Below are positions 24,679 to 33,767 of a stretch of 64,000 nt of DNA, one piece after another (positions within the stretch are counted from its first letter, which is position 1; the number at the start of each line of letters is the position of its first letter). The position numbers were made by a program, and so were the translations under genes. The notes beneath the pieces are model-generated. The model saw only the letters and a list, made by a program, of their open reading frames with translations, made no database searches and was not told where the DNA came from. The DNA is from 66-474 sp035688305 (GTDB taxonomy: Bacteria > Pseudomonadota > Gammaproteobacteria > Xanthomonadales > Rhodanobacteraceae): the NCBI GenBank assembly GCA_035688305.1, contig DASSNC010000014.1, forward strand, positions 35,484 through 99,483. Reading direction: 5' to 3'.

Positions 24679-26457
24679 ATGACTGCCATCCGCCCGCTGC
24701 CGCCAGAACTCATCAACCAGATCGCCGCCGGCGAGGTGATCGAGCGGCCGGCGTCGGTCGTGAAGGAACTGGCGGAAAACGCCCTCGACGCGGGCGCGCG
24801 CCGCATCGACATCGAGGTCGAAATGGGCGGCATGCGCCTGATCCGCGTGCGCGACGACGGCGGCGGCATCGCCGCGGACGAATTGCCGCTGGCGCTGGCG
24901 CCGCATGCGACCAGCAAGATCGCCAGCTTCGATGACTTGACGCACGTCGCCAGCATGGGGTTTCGTGGCGAAGCGCTGGCGTCGATTGCGTCGGTGTCGC
25001 GGCTGTCGATCACCTCGCGGCGCGCCAGCGACACACAGGCTACGCGAATCGAGGGCGGCACGACACGCCCTGCTGCAAGTCCGGTCGGAACCACCATCGA
25101 AGTGCGCGACCTGTTCCACGCGGTGCCGGCGCGCCGCAAGTTCCTGCGCGCCGAGCGTACCGAATTTGGCCATATCGACGAACTGGTGCGCTCCCTGGCC
25201 CTCGCGCGGCCCGATGTCGAATTCCGGCTCGTGCACAACGGCAAGCCGGTGCGCTTGCTGAAGCCGGCGGCGCCTGGCGACGAACAATTGCAGCGCGCCG
25301 GGGAGTTGCTGGGGGAAGCGTTCTCGCAACATTGCCTGCGCATCGAACACGCGGCAGCGGGCCTGTCGTTGACCGGTTGGATTGGTTTGCCGACCGCCTC
25401 ACGGGCCCAGGCCGACCAGCAATATTTCCACGTCAACGGTCGCCTGGTGCGCGACAAATCCGTGGCCCATGCGGTGCGCCAGGCTTACGCCGACGTGCTC
25501 TACCACGGTCGGCATCCGGCCTTCGTGTTGTTCCTTGAACTGGATCCCGCTGCGGTTGACGTGAACGTGCACCCGGCCAAGCGCGAGGTGCGCTTTCGCG
25601 ATACGCGCCTGGTGCACGATTTCATGTACCACGCCTTGCACGACGCGGTGGCGCAAACCCGCGCGGGCGAAATGGTGTCGGGGACATTTTCATCCGGCCC
25701 GGGCCACGGCGTTGCGCAGGCTGATCGCGACATTGTCCCCGACACCGCGCGGCAGTTCGGTCTCGGCGTGCGTGAAGCGGCAGGTGATCCCTACGCCACC
25801 TTGCTCGGTGGGTCCGGTACCCGCGCGGCGCCGGTGCCGGTGCGGCTGCAGGAAGACGCCGAGGCGGGCGCGCCGCCGCCGCTCGGGTATGCGCTGGCAC
25901 AACTGGCGGGCATCTACATCCTCGCCGAGAATGCGCAAGGGTTGGTGCTGGTCGATATGCACGCGGCGCACGAGCGGGTGACCTACGAAAAATTGAAAGC
26001 TGCGCGCGCTGCCAATCAGGTCCGTTCGCAACACCTGTTGGTGCCCGAAGCCATTGCCGTGAGCGAGCGCGAAGCGGTCGCAGCCGAGGAACACGCCGCG
26101 ACGCTTGCGTCGTACGGGCTGGAACTCGACCGCAGCGGCCCCCGGCAGGTGACCGCGCGCAGGATTCCGGCGCTGCTGGATGGTGCCGATGCAGCACAGC
26201 TGGCGCGCGATGTATTGGCCGAGTTGGCCGAGCACGGCAATTCGCGGCGGCTGGAAGAATTGCAGAATGAGTTGCTGTCGACGATGGCCTGCCACGGGTC
26301 GGTGCGCGCACACCGGCGCCTGACGCTTCCCGAGATGAATGCGCTGTTGCGCGAGATGGAGGCGACCGAGCGCTCCGGGCAATGCAATCACGGGCGCCCG
26401 ACCTGGACGCAACTTTCGATCGGTGAGCTCGACAAATTGTTCTTGCGAGGAAGGTAG
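24679..26457 (+). CDS. mutL: DNA mismatch repair protein MutL
   Basis: MutL links mismatch recognition by MutS to strand nicking. The 592-residue protein has the GHKL ATPase signatures ELINQIAAGEVIERPASVVK, DDGGGIAADEL, ATSKIASFDDL, GFRGEALASIASVS and a TRIEGG strand. These are followed by the transducer domain (QQYFHVNGRLVRDK, PAVDVNVHPAKREVRF) and the C-terminal dimerisation domain with ACHGSVRAHRRLTLPEMN. No endonuclease DQHAxxE motif is seen; the matching place reads DMHAAHERVTYE, as in MutH-dependent gammaproteobacteria. ATG 24679 fits the family; a GTG start 30 bases earlier is possible. Confidence 0.95.
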   Translation: MTAIRPLPPELINQIAAGEVIERPASVVKELAENALDAGARRIDIEVEMGGMRLIRVRDDGGGIAADELPLALAPHATSKIASFDDLTHVASMGFRGEALASIASVSRLSITSRRASDTQATRIEGGTTRPAASPVGTTIEVRDLFHAVPARRKFLRAERTEFGHIDELVRSLALARPDVEFRLVHNGKPVRLLKPAAPGDEQLQRAGELLGEAFSQHCLRIEHAAAGLSLTGWIGLPTASRAQADQQYFHVNGRLVRDKSVAHAVRQAYADVLYHGRHPAFVLFLELDPAAVDVNVHPAKREVRFRDTRLVHDFMYHALHDAVAQTRAGEMVSGTFSSGPGHGVAQADRDIVPDTARQFGLGVREAAGDPYATLLGGSGTRAAPVPVRLQEDAEAGAPPPLGYALAQLAGIYILAENAQGLVLVDMHAAHERVTYEKLKAARAANQVRSQHLLVPEAIAVSEREAVAAEEHAATLASYGLELDRSGPRQVTARRIPALLDGADAAQLARDVLAELAEHGNSRRLEELQNELLSTMACHGSVRAHRRLTLPEMNALLREMEATERSGQCNHGRPTWTQLSIGELDKLFLRGR

Positions 26458-26460
26458 ACA

Positions 26461-27294
26461 GTGAGTGTTGACGAAGCCTATCGCCGGGAAATCGAGCGCT
26501 GGCACGCGGGGCGCATCGAGCGCCTGATGGCGCCCACCGGATGGCTGAGCCTGATAGGGCTGGAATGGCTGAATCCGGGTCTGAACACGATCGGCAGCGC
26601 TGCCGACAACGACATCGTGCTGGCGCGTGCGCCCGCGCATCTCGGTGCGGTCGAGTGGGCGCAGGATGGGACGCTGAGCGTGCGTCTCGATCCCGCCAGC
26701 GGTGCCACGATTGACGGCAAGCCGGCGCTGTGCGCGCCACTCATCGACGACAGTCAACCCGAGCCTACCGTGGTTGCATTCGGCACGGTCAGCTTCATCG
26801 CGATCGAACGCAGTGGCCGCAAGGGCTTGCGGGTGCGTGACAGCGCGGCGCCGACGCGCACCGGATTCCGCGGCATCGAGCGCTTTCCCGTCGACCCGTC
26901 GTGGCGGATCGAAGCCGAATGGCATCCACTCGACCCGCCGTTCCAGCTCGCGACCAGCACCGTGATCGGCACGATCGAGAATTATCCGGCGCCGGGAATG
27001 GCGACGTTCCACCGCGACGGCAAGCGCCTGACGCTGTATCCGGTGCGGGAAACGCCGGATGCCACGCAGTTGTTCGTGTTTTTTGCCGACCTGACCTCGG
27101 GTGCGGAAACGCATGGCGCGGCGCGCTTCCTGTACGCCGACATGCCGGTGGGAGACCGCATCGTGCTGGACTTCAACAAGGCCTACAACCCGCCGTGCGC
27201 GTTCACGCCGCATGCGACGTGTCCGCTGGCACCACCGGAAAACCGCTTGGGGATCCGGGTGTTGGCGGGGGAGCGCAAACCGGCGGGGCACTAG
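26461..27294 (+). CDS. DUF1684 domain protein
   Basis: A 277-residue protein with no signal peptide. The DUF1684 signature blocks are EIERWHAGRIERLMAPTGWLS (20 shown in part), GTVSFIAIERSGRKGLRVRD, YPAPGMATFHRDGKRLTLYP and the closing FNKAYNPPCAFTPHATCPLAP. These proteins are widespread and of unknown function; the conserved Cys residues near the end suggest a structural or catalytic site. It starts at GTG 26461 after AGGAAGG, three bases past mutL, so it is likely translated with mutL. Confidence 0.8.
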   Translation: MSVDEAYRREIERWHAGRIERLMAPTGWLSLIGLEWLNPGLNTIGSAADNDIVLARAPAHLGAVEWAQDGTLSVRLDPASGATIDGKPALCAPLIDDSQPEPTVVAFGTVSFIAIERSGRKGLRVRDSAAPTRTGFRGIERFPVDPSWRIEAEWHPLDPPFQLATSTVIGTIENYPAPGMATFHRDGKRLTLYPVRETPDATQLFVFFADLTSGAETHGAARFLYADMPVGDRIVLDFNKAYNPPCAFTPHATCPLAPPENRLGIRVLAGERKPAGH

Positions 27295-27365
27295 GCTTCG
27301 GGAACCTTTCAACCGCGCGGTGCTCAAAGCAGGCGATGAACGTGGAACGGACGGATTATCCGGAT

Positions 27366-28109
27366 ATGGAGCAGACAGTGGGTGTGCAGACCGGCGTGCG
27401 TCGGATCGTGATCGTGGTGGCGCTTGCCACAGCCGGTCTGTGGTCGCTTGCCGCCGCCGCGGCGCACCCGCCCAAGTCGTCAGCCACGCCGGCGGTGCAA
27501 CGCGCCCAGTTGTCGTATGCGCTGGGCTACGAGGCCGGTCTCGATCTGGGCCGGCGCCAACCCGACGTCGACATCGCCACCGTGATGCGCGGCGTGCAGG
27601 ATGGTTTTTCGCGCAAGCAGCCCGCGTATTCGCCACAGGAAATGCAGCAGGTGCTGCAGGCGATGCAGGAAAAATTGCTGGCGGAAGCGCGTGCGGCCTA
27701 CGAGAAACTGGCCGCCAGCAATTTGCAGAAGGCCCGTGCATTTTTCACGGACAACAAGAAAAAGCAGGGCGTGGTGAGCTTGCCGTCGGGGGTGCAATAC
27801 AAGGTGCTGGGTAGCGGTGATGGCAACCGCAGCCCGACCATCGACAGCGCCGTGACGCTGCAGTATCGCGGCCAGTTCCTTGACGGCACCGTGTTCGACA
27901 ACACCGAGGACCGCGGCAAGCCGGTGGTGTTTCCAGTCAACCAGATGATCCCCGGCTGGCGCGACATCATCACCCGCATGCATGTCGGCGATCATTGGCA
28001 GGTGTTCATTCCGCCTGACCAGGCATACGGAATCCGTGGCGAAGGTCCGCGGATCGGACCCAACGAGGCGCTGGTGTTCGACATCCGCCTGTTGGGGATC
28101 AAGCCGTAA
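27366..28109 (+). CDS. Exported FKBP-type peptidyl-prolyl isomerase
   Basis: The 247-residue protein has a signal peptide (VRRIVIVVALATAGLWSLAA), an FKBP_N dimerisation domain (QLSYALGYEAGLDLGRR to KLAASNLQKARAFF) and a C-terminal FKBP domain (VTLQYRGQFLDGTVFDNTED, then PGWRDIITRMHVGD, then LVFDIRLLGIKP). It is a Mip/FkpA-like periplasmic folding helper. ATG 27366 gives a compact signal peptide; ATG 27336 in the same frame would add ten residues and cannot be excluded, since neither has a strong ribosome site. Confidence 0.88.
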   Translation: MEQTVGVQTGVRRIVIVVALATAGLWSLAAAAAHPPKSSATPAVQRAQLSYALGYEAGLDLGRRQPDVDIATVMRGVQDGFSRKQPAYSPQEMQQVLQAMQEKLLAEARAAYEKLAASNLQKARAFFTDNKKKQGVVSLPSGVQYKVLGSGDGNRSPTIDSAVTLQYRGQFLDGTVFDNTEDRGKPVVFPVNQMIPGWRDIITRMHVGDHWQVFIPPDQAYGIRGEGPRIGPNEALVFDIRLLGIKP

Positions 28110-28188
28110 CGCGCACGCGGGCCTTGCAGGCAATTGGAGCGAGCCGCCGTTCACGCCCGGCGCGGCCCGCCTGCGCTAGGCTTGCTGG

Positions 28189-28389
28189 ATGGCACAGAGC
28201 CCCGACATGTTTGACGTCAATGTTCCTGTCAGTCCATGCACGGGCGTATGCACCCTGGATGCGGCCGGGTTGTGCCTGGGTTGCCGGCGCACGCTGGCCG
28301 AGATCGCACGCTGGGGTGTCATGAGCGATGACGAACGCCGCCACTGGATCCGCGAGGTGCAACCGAAGCGGCCACCGGCATCGCCATGA
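28189..28389 (+). CDS. DUF1289 small Cys-rich protein
   Basis: A 66-residue protein with the four-cysteine DUF1289 motif SPCTGVCTLDAAGLCLGCRR and the trailing TLAEIARWGVMSDDERRHW. The cysteine spacing (C-x3-C-x7-C-x2-C) suggests a metal or Fe-S site. Function is unknown. The stop overlaps the start of the Nudix gene, so the two are coupled. Confidence 0.88.
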   Translation: MAQSPDMFDVNVPVSPCTGVCTLDAAGLCLGCRRTLAEIARWGVMSDDERRHWIREVQPKRPPASP

Positions 28390-28991
28390 CGAGCAACCTC
28401 GATGAAGTTGTCCGGGCCTTGCACCCGCTCGGCGCGCCGCCACCGGCGCCGGGCTGGAACCACGATTACGTGGTCGATCTGATCGGGAATGCGCCGCGCC
28501 GCGAGGCGGCGGTGCTGATGGCGATCCGCGACCTGCCCGAACCGCGGATGGTTTTCACGTTGCGGCGCGATGGCCTCACCCACCACGCGGGTCAGGTCAG
28601 TTTTCCGGGCGGAGGAGCCGAGCCCGGGGATGCCGGGGCGTTGGCGACGGCCTTGCGCGAGAGCACCGAAGAACTCGCCATCGAACCTCCGAGCGTGGAA
28701 CCGCTGGGTTACCTCGACCGGCTCGATACCATCAGTGGATTTTGCGTGACGCCGGTGGTCGCGCGCCTTGCCGGCGACGCGGTGTTGGTGCCGTTTGCCG
28801 GCGAAGTCGCCAGTGCTTTCGAAGTGCCGTTGGACTTCCTGCTCGACCGCCGTAACCTCCGCCAAGTCGATTACCAATCGCCGTGGGGGCCGCGGAAGGT
28901 GTATGAATATGCGGGCGTCGAACCGCGCATCTGGGGCGCGACGGCGCTGATGCTGGTAAACCTGCTGCAAAGGATGGGCAGATCGTCATGA
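28386..28991 (+). CDS. Nudix hydrolase, coenzyme A pyrophosphatase type
   Basis: The 201-residue protein has the CoA-pyrophosphatase preface LTHHAGQVSFPGG and a Nudix box running from GGGAEPGDAGA to ALRESTEELAI, with the metal-binding REx2EE core. It resembles NudL/YeaB, thought to cleave CoA or its oxidised form to 3',5'-ADP and 4'-phosphopantetheine. It sits between coupled neighbours (ATGA overlaps at both ends). The substrate is inferred from family features only. Confidence 0.88.
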   Translation: MTSNLDEVVRALHPLGAPPPAPGWNHDYVVDLIGNAPRREAAVLMAIRDLPEPRMVFTLRRDGLTHHAGQVSFPGGGAEPGDAGALATALRESTEELAIEPPSVEPLGYLDRLDTISGFCVTPVVARLAGDAVLVPFAGEVASAFEVPLDFLLDRRNLRQVDYQSPWGPRKVYEYAGVEPRIWGATALMLVNLLQRMGRSS

Positions 28992-29839
28992 ATGCACGCA
29001 AGGTGCTGGTCCGTGCGACGGAGTTGGCGGCCATGCCGCCGGCTTCGTTGTTGATCCTCGATTGTCGTTTCGGTCTTGCCGACCCGGGGCAGGGCGTGCG
29101 CGAATACCGCGCGGCGCACATTCCGGGTGCGGTGTACGCGAGCCTCGACCGCGACCTGTCCGATCTTTCCAAAACCGGACTTGGCCGTCACCCGTTGCCG
29201 GATGTTCCAGTGTTCGCGCGCACCCTGTCGTGCTGGGGCTGGCGTCCCGGCATGCGAGTGGTCGCCTACGACGACAACGGTGGCGCGCTGGCGGCAGCGC
29301 GTGCGTGGTGGATGCTGCGCACCGCGGGCATCGACGCGGCGGTACTCGATGGCGGCTGGCGCGCATGGTGCGAAGCGGGCTTGCCGGGCGAGTCCGGCGA
29401 ACGCGAGGTGCGTGCCGCGCCGCCGGTCACGCTCAGGATCGACACGCACGCGGTCGTGTACTACCCGGAACTCGAACGCCTGCGCACCCAGCCATCCACG
29501 CTGATACTCGACGCCCGTGCCGGACCACGCTATCGCGGCGAACACGAACCGCTCGACCGCGTGCCCGGCCACGTACCCGGCGCCCGCAACCGGCCATTCG
29601 GCGAGAACCTGCAGGACGGCGGCCGCTTCAAACCGGTTGACGTGTTGCGCGCGGAATGGACCGGCGTGCTGGCGGGCCACGATCCGCGCGACGTGATCCA
29701 CATGTGCGGCTCGGGCGTCACGGCTTGCCACAACCTGCTGGCGATGGAAGCCGTGGGTTTGCGCGGCTCACGCCTGTTCGCGCCGTCCTGGAGCGGCTGG
29801 GTGGACGATCCGGCGCGACCGGTCGCGGTCGGAGATTAG
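28988..29839 (+). CDS. 3-mercaptopyruvate/thiosulfate sulfurtransferase
   Basis: A 283-residue tandem rhodanese protein. The N-terminal domain (LLILDCRFGLADPGQGVREY) is structural; the C-terminal domain holds the catalytic loop MCGSGVTACHNLLAMEAVG, where the active Cys and CGSGVT motif are those of SseA-type enzymes. The double domain and the loop favour mercaptopyruvate as donor. It is coupled upstream to the Nudix gene, and its stop codon overlaps that of the convergent PagL-like gene. Confidence 0.9.
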   Translation: MNARKVLVRATELAAMPPASLLILDCRFGLADPGQGVREYRAAHIPGAVYASLDRDLSDLSKTGLGRHPLPDVPVFARTLSCWGWRPGMRVVAYDDNGGALAAARAWWMLRTAGIDAAVLDGGWRAWCEAGLPGESGEREVRAAPPVTLRIDTHAVVYYPELERLRTQPSTLILDARAGPRYRGEHEPLDRVPGHVPGARNRPFGENLQDGGRFKPVDVLRAEWTGVLAGHDPRDVIHMCGSGVTACHNLLAMEAVGLRGSRLFAPSWSGWVDDPARPVAVGD

Positions 29840-30318
29840 AACCGTACGCCCCCGAGCAGCATCGTTTCGCCGAGATTTTTGCCGCCGCCCAGCAGGTGCG
29901 CGTTGGAAACGTGCCGCAGCATCACCACCAGGTGTTCGCCCTGCCAACCGCCGCTGGTCATGAACTCCAGGCGGCTGGAGAGTGCATCGGTGCGGGTGCT
30001 GGTTGCCGCAAGCTGTTCGCTGACGAACCAGTGGTGACCGGCGGAAACAATCCGCACGCCAGCGGCGGCGAGGAATACCTCGTGGTGCAGGTTGTCCTTG
30101 CGGGTGCTGCGTGAATCAAGCCAACCCAGCGTGCCGATCGGCTCGACGTGGACGCGGCCATCCATGGGCCGGTCGCCGAACGCACTGGCGAATACCGAAC
30201 TGGTGGTGCGTCCCGACGAGGACACACTGGGCCCTGCGGCGATCTCGAAACTTGTGGCGTGGACGGCGAGTGGCAAACTTGCAAGCGCCACCAGCCAGCA
30301 ACAAACGTTGAATCTCAT
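29836..30318 (-). CDS. PagL-like acyloxyacyl hydrolase, outer membrane
   Basis: A 160-residue protein with a signal peptide (MRFNVCCWLVALASLPLAVH, cleavage after HA) and alternating beta-strand sequence ending in an aromatic residue (MLLGGVRF), as for an outer-membrane barrel. The RHVSNAHLLGGGKNLGET stretch matches the PagL catalytic set: His, Ser two residues on, then a Glu. PagL removes the 3-O acyl chain from lipid A. Overall similarity elsewhere is weak, so the call rests on the motif, size and C-terminus. It is divergent from the MarR operon. Confidence 0.65.
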   Translation of the reverse strand: MRFNVCCWLVALASLPLAVHATSFEIAAGPSVSSSGRTTSSVFASAFGDRPMDGRVHVEPIGTLGWLDSRSTRKDNLHHEVFLAAAGVRIVSAGHHWFVSEQLAATSTRTDALSSRLEFMTSGGWQGEHLVVMLRHVSNAHLLGGGKNLGETMLLGGVRF

Positions 30319-30476
30319 GATAGGCCTGATGCAAGCCCGGAGTGATGGGCTGCAACGGTCACCATTCTTGTCTTTGCTTTCAGTTACACAAGTAACAAGT
30401 GTGTAAAGGTTGAACTGCGGTATGTGCAGTGATACAGGTCGGCGCTGTGGCCAAACTTGCTGCAGATATAGTTGCC

Positions 30477-30508
30477 TTGACAAATATTGTTGTGGATATA
30501 TTATCCAC
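30477..30508 (+). promoter_or_regulatory. Promoter and MarR-type operator of the efflux operon
   Basis: TTGACA (30477-30482) and TATTAT (30499-30504) make a sigma-70 promoter with a 16-base spacer. The perfect palindrome GTGGATA-TAT-TATCCAC (30492-30508) covers the -10 box, an ideal position for repression by the MarR protein encoded just downstream. Transcription would begin at about 30511, almost exactly on the GTG start codon at 30512, so the mRNA may be leaderless. Confidence 0.8.
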
Positions 30509-30511
30509 GGC

Positions 30512-30985
30512 GTGAAAACCGCAGCGACTCCCTCGGACACCCCCTTCGGCCTGTGCCGCCTGATCGGCAGGATCCGTGGCGAGCTCGTGCTCGGCATCGA
30601 ACAGGCCTTGGCGGAATCCGGCGTGGATCTCAACTTCAGCCAGTTCCTGGCCCTGAAGCGGCTTGGCGAAGACGGCCCCATGGCGCCCGGCGAGCTGGCT
30701 CGGTGCGTCCATTACAGCCCGGGTGCGCTGACGCGCGTGCTCGACAAGCTGGAACAGGCCGGTTACCTGCAACGCATTCCCGATCCCGACGACCGCCGCG
30801 CATTGCGGTTGCAACTTACCCCTGCCGGGCGCGCGGTCAACAAACGCATGATCGCCTGCGGCGACGCCGCGGCCGAACACGCCTTTTCCGAACTTTCCGA
30901 GACCGAACGTCTCCAGTTGCGGTCGCTGCTGGAGCGCGTGCTCGACCACCTGTACGACGAGCGCGAGCATCTTGCCGGCTCCTGA
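30512..30985 (+). CDS. MarR-family transcriptional repressor
   Basis: The 157-residue protein has the MarR winged helix (FSQFLALKRLGEDGPMAPGE, then ALTRVLDKLEQAGYLQR, then the wing PDPDDRRALRLQLTPAG). The GTG start at 30512 is chosen because the -10 box and palindromic operator lie immediately upstream and the sequence before it is Cys-rich and non-conserved. It heads the efflux operon and probably represses it by binding 30492-30508. EmrR-type regulators release DNA when they bind pump substrates; the ligand here is unknown. Confidence 0.9.
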   Translation: MKTAATPSDTPFGLCRLIGRIRGELVLGIEQALAESGVDLNFSQFLALKRLGEDGPMAPGELARCVHYSPGALTRVLDKLEQAGYLQRIPDPDDRRALRLQLTPAGRAVNKRMIACGDAAAEHAFSELSETERLQLRSLLERVLDHLYDEREHLAGS

Positions 30986-31034
30986 GTCCTTATCCTGATC
31001 CCGGTTCCAACCCAGGTTCCCACACATCGACCAC

Positions 31035-32525
31035 ATGAAACCCGTGCCCCTTTTTCATCGCGTTGCTGTCCTGACCTTCGCGTGCGCAGCGTTGCTGGCA
31101 GGTTGCGCCAGTACCGGTGGCCTGCATTCCACCGTCCAACCGATCGCTGCCGACAGCCTGCACGCTTCGCAAAGCCTGACTGGCGTTGCGCGTGACGCTG
31201 CGGCGTGGCCGCAGTCCGATTGGTGGAAGGCCGCCGGTGACACGCAGCTCGACCAGCTGGTCACCGAAGCGCTGGCGGACAATCCCGACATGGCCCTGGT
31301 GGATGCGCGCGTGCGCACGGCCCTGGCCGTGGCCAACGTGACCAACGCGCAGCGCAAGCCGACCCTGAATGGCGGCGCCAGCATCGCCGGCGCGCGCGTG
31401 CCGCCGATCCTGCCACCGATTGCCAACGGCCATTTCGGCGCCATCCGTTTCGGTTACTTGAGCTTCAAGTGGGACTTCGACTTGTGGGGCGGCAAGCGTG
31501 CTGCCTGGCAAGCCGCCGTCGGCAAGGCGCGCGCCGCGGAAGTCGACGCGCAGGCCGCGCGCCTGAAACTTTCCGCCAATGTGGTGCAGGCGTATTTCGA
31601 CCTCGCGGGCGCGTATGCCCAGCAGGATTTTGCGAAGGATGAGCTGCAGCGCGCCGACGATTTCCTGAAACTCACGCAAAAGCGTGTCGCTCGCGGCATC
31701 GACAGCAAGTTCACGCTGGCGCGCATCGATGGCGAGACCGCCAGCGCACGCGCACACCTGGAAGCCGCCAGCAACGCCGTGCGCACCGATGGGATGGTGC
31801 TCGCCGCATTGCTGGGCAAGGGCCCCGATCGGGCACTGTCGATCAAGCCGCCGCAATTGCCTGCGGTGCCGGCGCTGGTGTTGCCGAACGATTTGCCCGC
31901 CAATCTGTTGGGCCGGCGCCCGGACGTGGTCGCCGCGCGCTGGCGCGCCGAGGCGGCGACGCAGGACATCAAGGTCGCGCGCGCGAAATTCTTTCCCAAC
32001 GTCAGCATCAGTTCGCTGGCCGGTTTGATTGCGCCCTCGTCGATGGATTTGCTGTCGTTGTCGAACCGCTTCTACACCGTGCAGCCTGCGCTGGCTTTGC
32101 CGATCTTTGAAGGCGGCGCGCTGCGTGCCAACCTCGCCGGCAAGGATGCTGCGCGCGACATCGCGGTTGCGCAGTACAACCAGACCCTGGTGCACGCGAT
32201 CAACCAGGTCGCCGCGCAGGCCGATGACTTGCGTTCCCTCGGTGCGCAGGTGCAGGACGCCGACACCGCGCGCAGCAGCGCGGACGCCGCGTACAAGCTC
32301 GCGATGCAGCGCTATCAAGCCGGCGTCGGCAGCTACCTTGAAGTGCTCAGCGTGCGCCAGGAACTGATCGTCGCCGAACAGCAACTGGCCGTGCTGGCGA
32401 CCCGCCGCAGCGTCGCCTGGGCCACCTTGAACGAAGCGCTCGGCGGCGGCTTCCAGGCCGCGGCTGACGCACCGCCGCTCGCCGCCAACCCCTACCACGA
32501 ATCCGCATCCAAGGCACGTCGATGA
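31035..32525 (+). CDS. Outer-membrane efflux lipoprotein (NodT/OprM family)
   Basis: The 496-residue protein forms the outer-membrane channel of a tripartite pump. It has a lipoprotein signal (FACAALLAGCAS with lipobox LAGC), two OEP repeats (LDQLVTEALADNPDMALVDA in the first; QDIKVARAKFFPNVSISSLA in the second) and the LPIFEGGALRANL and RYQAGVGSYLEVLSVRQELI signatures. Its last bases overlap the start of the membrane-fusion gene. The order MarR-channel-fusion protein-transporter matches EmrCAB-type loci. Confidence 0.93.
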   Translation: MKPVPLFHRVAVLTFACAALLAGCASTGGLHSTVQPIAADSLHASQSLTGVARDAAAWPQSDWWKAAGDTQLDQLVTEALADNPDMALVDARVRTALAVANVTNAQRKPTLNGGASIAGARVPPILPPIANGHFGAIRFGYLSFKWDFDLWGGKRAAWQAAVGKARAAEVDAQAARLKLSANVVQAYFDLAGAYAQQDFAKDELQRADDFLKLTQKRVARGIDSKFTLARIDGETASARAHLEAASNAVRTDGMVLAALLGKGPDRALSIKPPQLPAVPALVLPNDLPANLLGRRPDVVAARWRAEAATQDIKVARAKFFPNVSISSLAGLIAPSSMDLLSLSNRFYTVQPALALPIFEGGALRANLAGKDAARDIAVAQYNQTLVHAINQVAAQADDLRSLGAQVQDADTARSSADAAYKLAMQRYQAGVGSYLEVLSVRQELIVAEQQLAVLATRRSVAWATLNEALGGGFQAAADAPPLAANPYHESASKARR

Positions 32526-33751
32526 CTTCCCCCATCCTTCCCAATCCCGCCGACGACACCGACCCGGCTGCCCGGCTCAAGGAACAACGCCTGAAAAAGC
32601 GCCGCGTGTTGTTGCGCGGCCTCGTTGGCGTGATCGTGGTCGTGGCGATCGTGTGGGTGTTGTATTACCTGTTCGTCGGCCGCTGGTACGAGAGCACCGA
32701 CGACGCCTACGTCAACGGCAACATCGTGCAGATCACGCCGCAGGTGCCGGGTACGGTCATCAGCATCGGCGCCGATGACAACGACTACGTGCGCAAGGGC
32801 CAGCCGCTGGTGAAGCTCGATCCTTCCAATACCGACGTCGCACTGGACAAGGCCGAGGCCGCGCTGGCGCAGACGGTTCGCAAGGTGCGCGGCTTGTATT
32901 CGACCGTGCACAGCTCCAAGGCCGACGTGGCCGCGCGCGAAGCGGTGGTCGAACAGGCCCGGGCCGATTACCAGCGCCGCAAGGGGCTGGCGGACTCGGG
33001 CGCGATTTCCGCCGAGGAGCTCGCGCATGCACGCGATGCGCTGACCACAGCGCAGAGCACGCTGGCGGCCGCCAAGGCGCAGCTTGCGACCACCAGCGCG
33101 ATGGTGTCGGACACCCAGATCGCCACCCAGCCCGACGTCAAGGCAGCGGCGGCGGCTGTGCGCGCCGCGTGGTTGAACGATCAGCGCACCACCTTGCTGG
33201 CGCCGGTCTCGGGCTACGTTGCCAAGCGCAGCGTGCAGGTTGGCCAGCGCGTGCAACCGGGCATGCCGTTGATGGCGGTGGTGCCGCTGGATGCCGTCTG
33301 GGTGGATGCGAACTTCAAGGAAACCCAGCTTGAGCACATGCGCATCGGCCAGGCGGTCACGCTGACGTCGGATGTGTATGGCGGCTCGGTTACCTATCAC
33401 GGCCACGTCGAAGGGCTTGGCATCGGCACTGGCAGTGCGTTCTCGTTGTTGCCCGCGCAGAACGCATCCGGCAACTGGATCAAGATCGTGCAGCGCTTGC
33501 CGGTGCGCATCGCGCTCGAAAAATCCGAACTCGAGAAGCATCCGTTGCGGATCGGTCTGTCGATGGATGTCGACGTCAACTTGCGCGACCAGAAGGGGCC
33601 GATGCTTTCGCGGCAGCCGCCGCAACATCCGGTGTTCAGCACCGACGTGTACACACGCAGCCAGGCCGCCGCCGATGCGTTGATCGCCAAGATCATCCAC
33701 GCCAACAGCGCGGGGGGCTCATCCGCGCCGCATGCGGCCGTGGTGCACTGA
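32522..33751 (+). CDS. Periplasmic membrane-fusion protein (EmrA/HlyD type)
   Basis: The 409-residue adaptor has one N-terminal membrane helix (LLRGLVGVIVVVAIVWVLYY), a biotinyl-lipoyl-like domain (DDAYVNGNIVQITPQVPGTV, PLVKLDPSNTDVALDKAEAA), a long alpha-hairpin (about residues 110-200) and a beta-barrel (LAPVSGYVAKRSVQVGQRVQ, ANFKETQLEHMRIGQAVTLT). It bridges the inner-membrane transporter and the outer-membrane channel. ATGA-type overlap with the channel gene; 16 bases before the transporter. Confidence 0.94.
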   Translation: MTSPILPNPADDTDPAARLKEQRLKKRRVLLRGLVGVIVVVAIVWVLYYLFVGRWYESTDDAYVNGNIVQITPQVPGTVISIGADDNDYVRKGQPLVKLDPSNTDVALDKAEAALAQTVRKVRGLYSTVHSSKADVAAREAVVEQARADYQRRKGLADSGAISAEELAHARDALTTAQSTLAAAKAQLATTSAMVSDTQIATQPDVKAAAAAVRAAWLNDQRTTLLAPVSGYVAKRSVQVGQRVQPGMPLMAVVPLDAVWVDANFKETQLEHMRIGQAVTLTSDVYGGSVTYHGHVEGLGIGTGSAFSLLPAQNASGNWIKIVQRLPVRIALEKSELEKHPLRIGLSMDVDVNLRDQKGPMLSRQPPQHPVFSTDVYTRSQAAADALIAKIIHANSAGGSSAPHAAVVH

Positions 33752-33767
33752 ACGGACGCTGCCGTCC

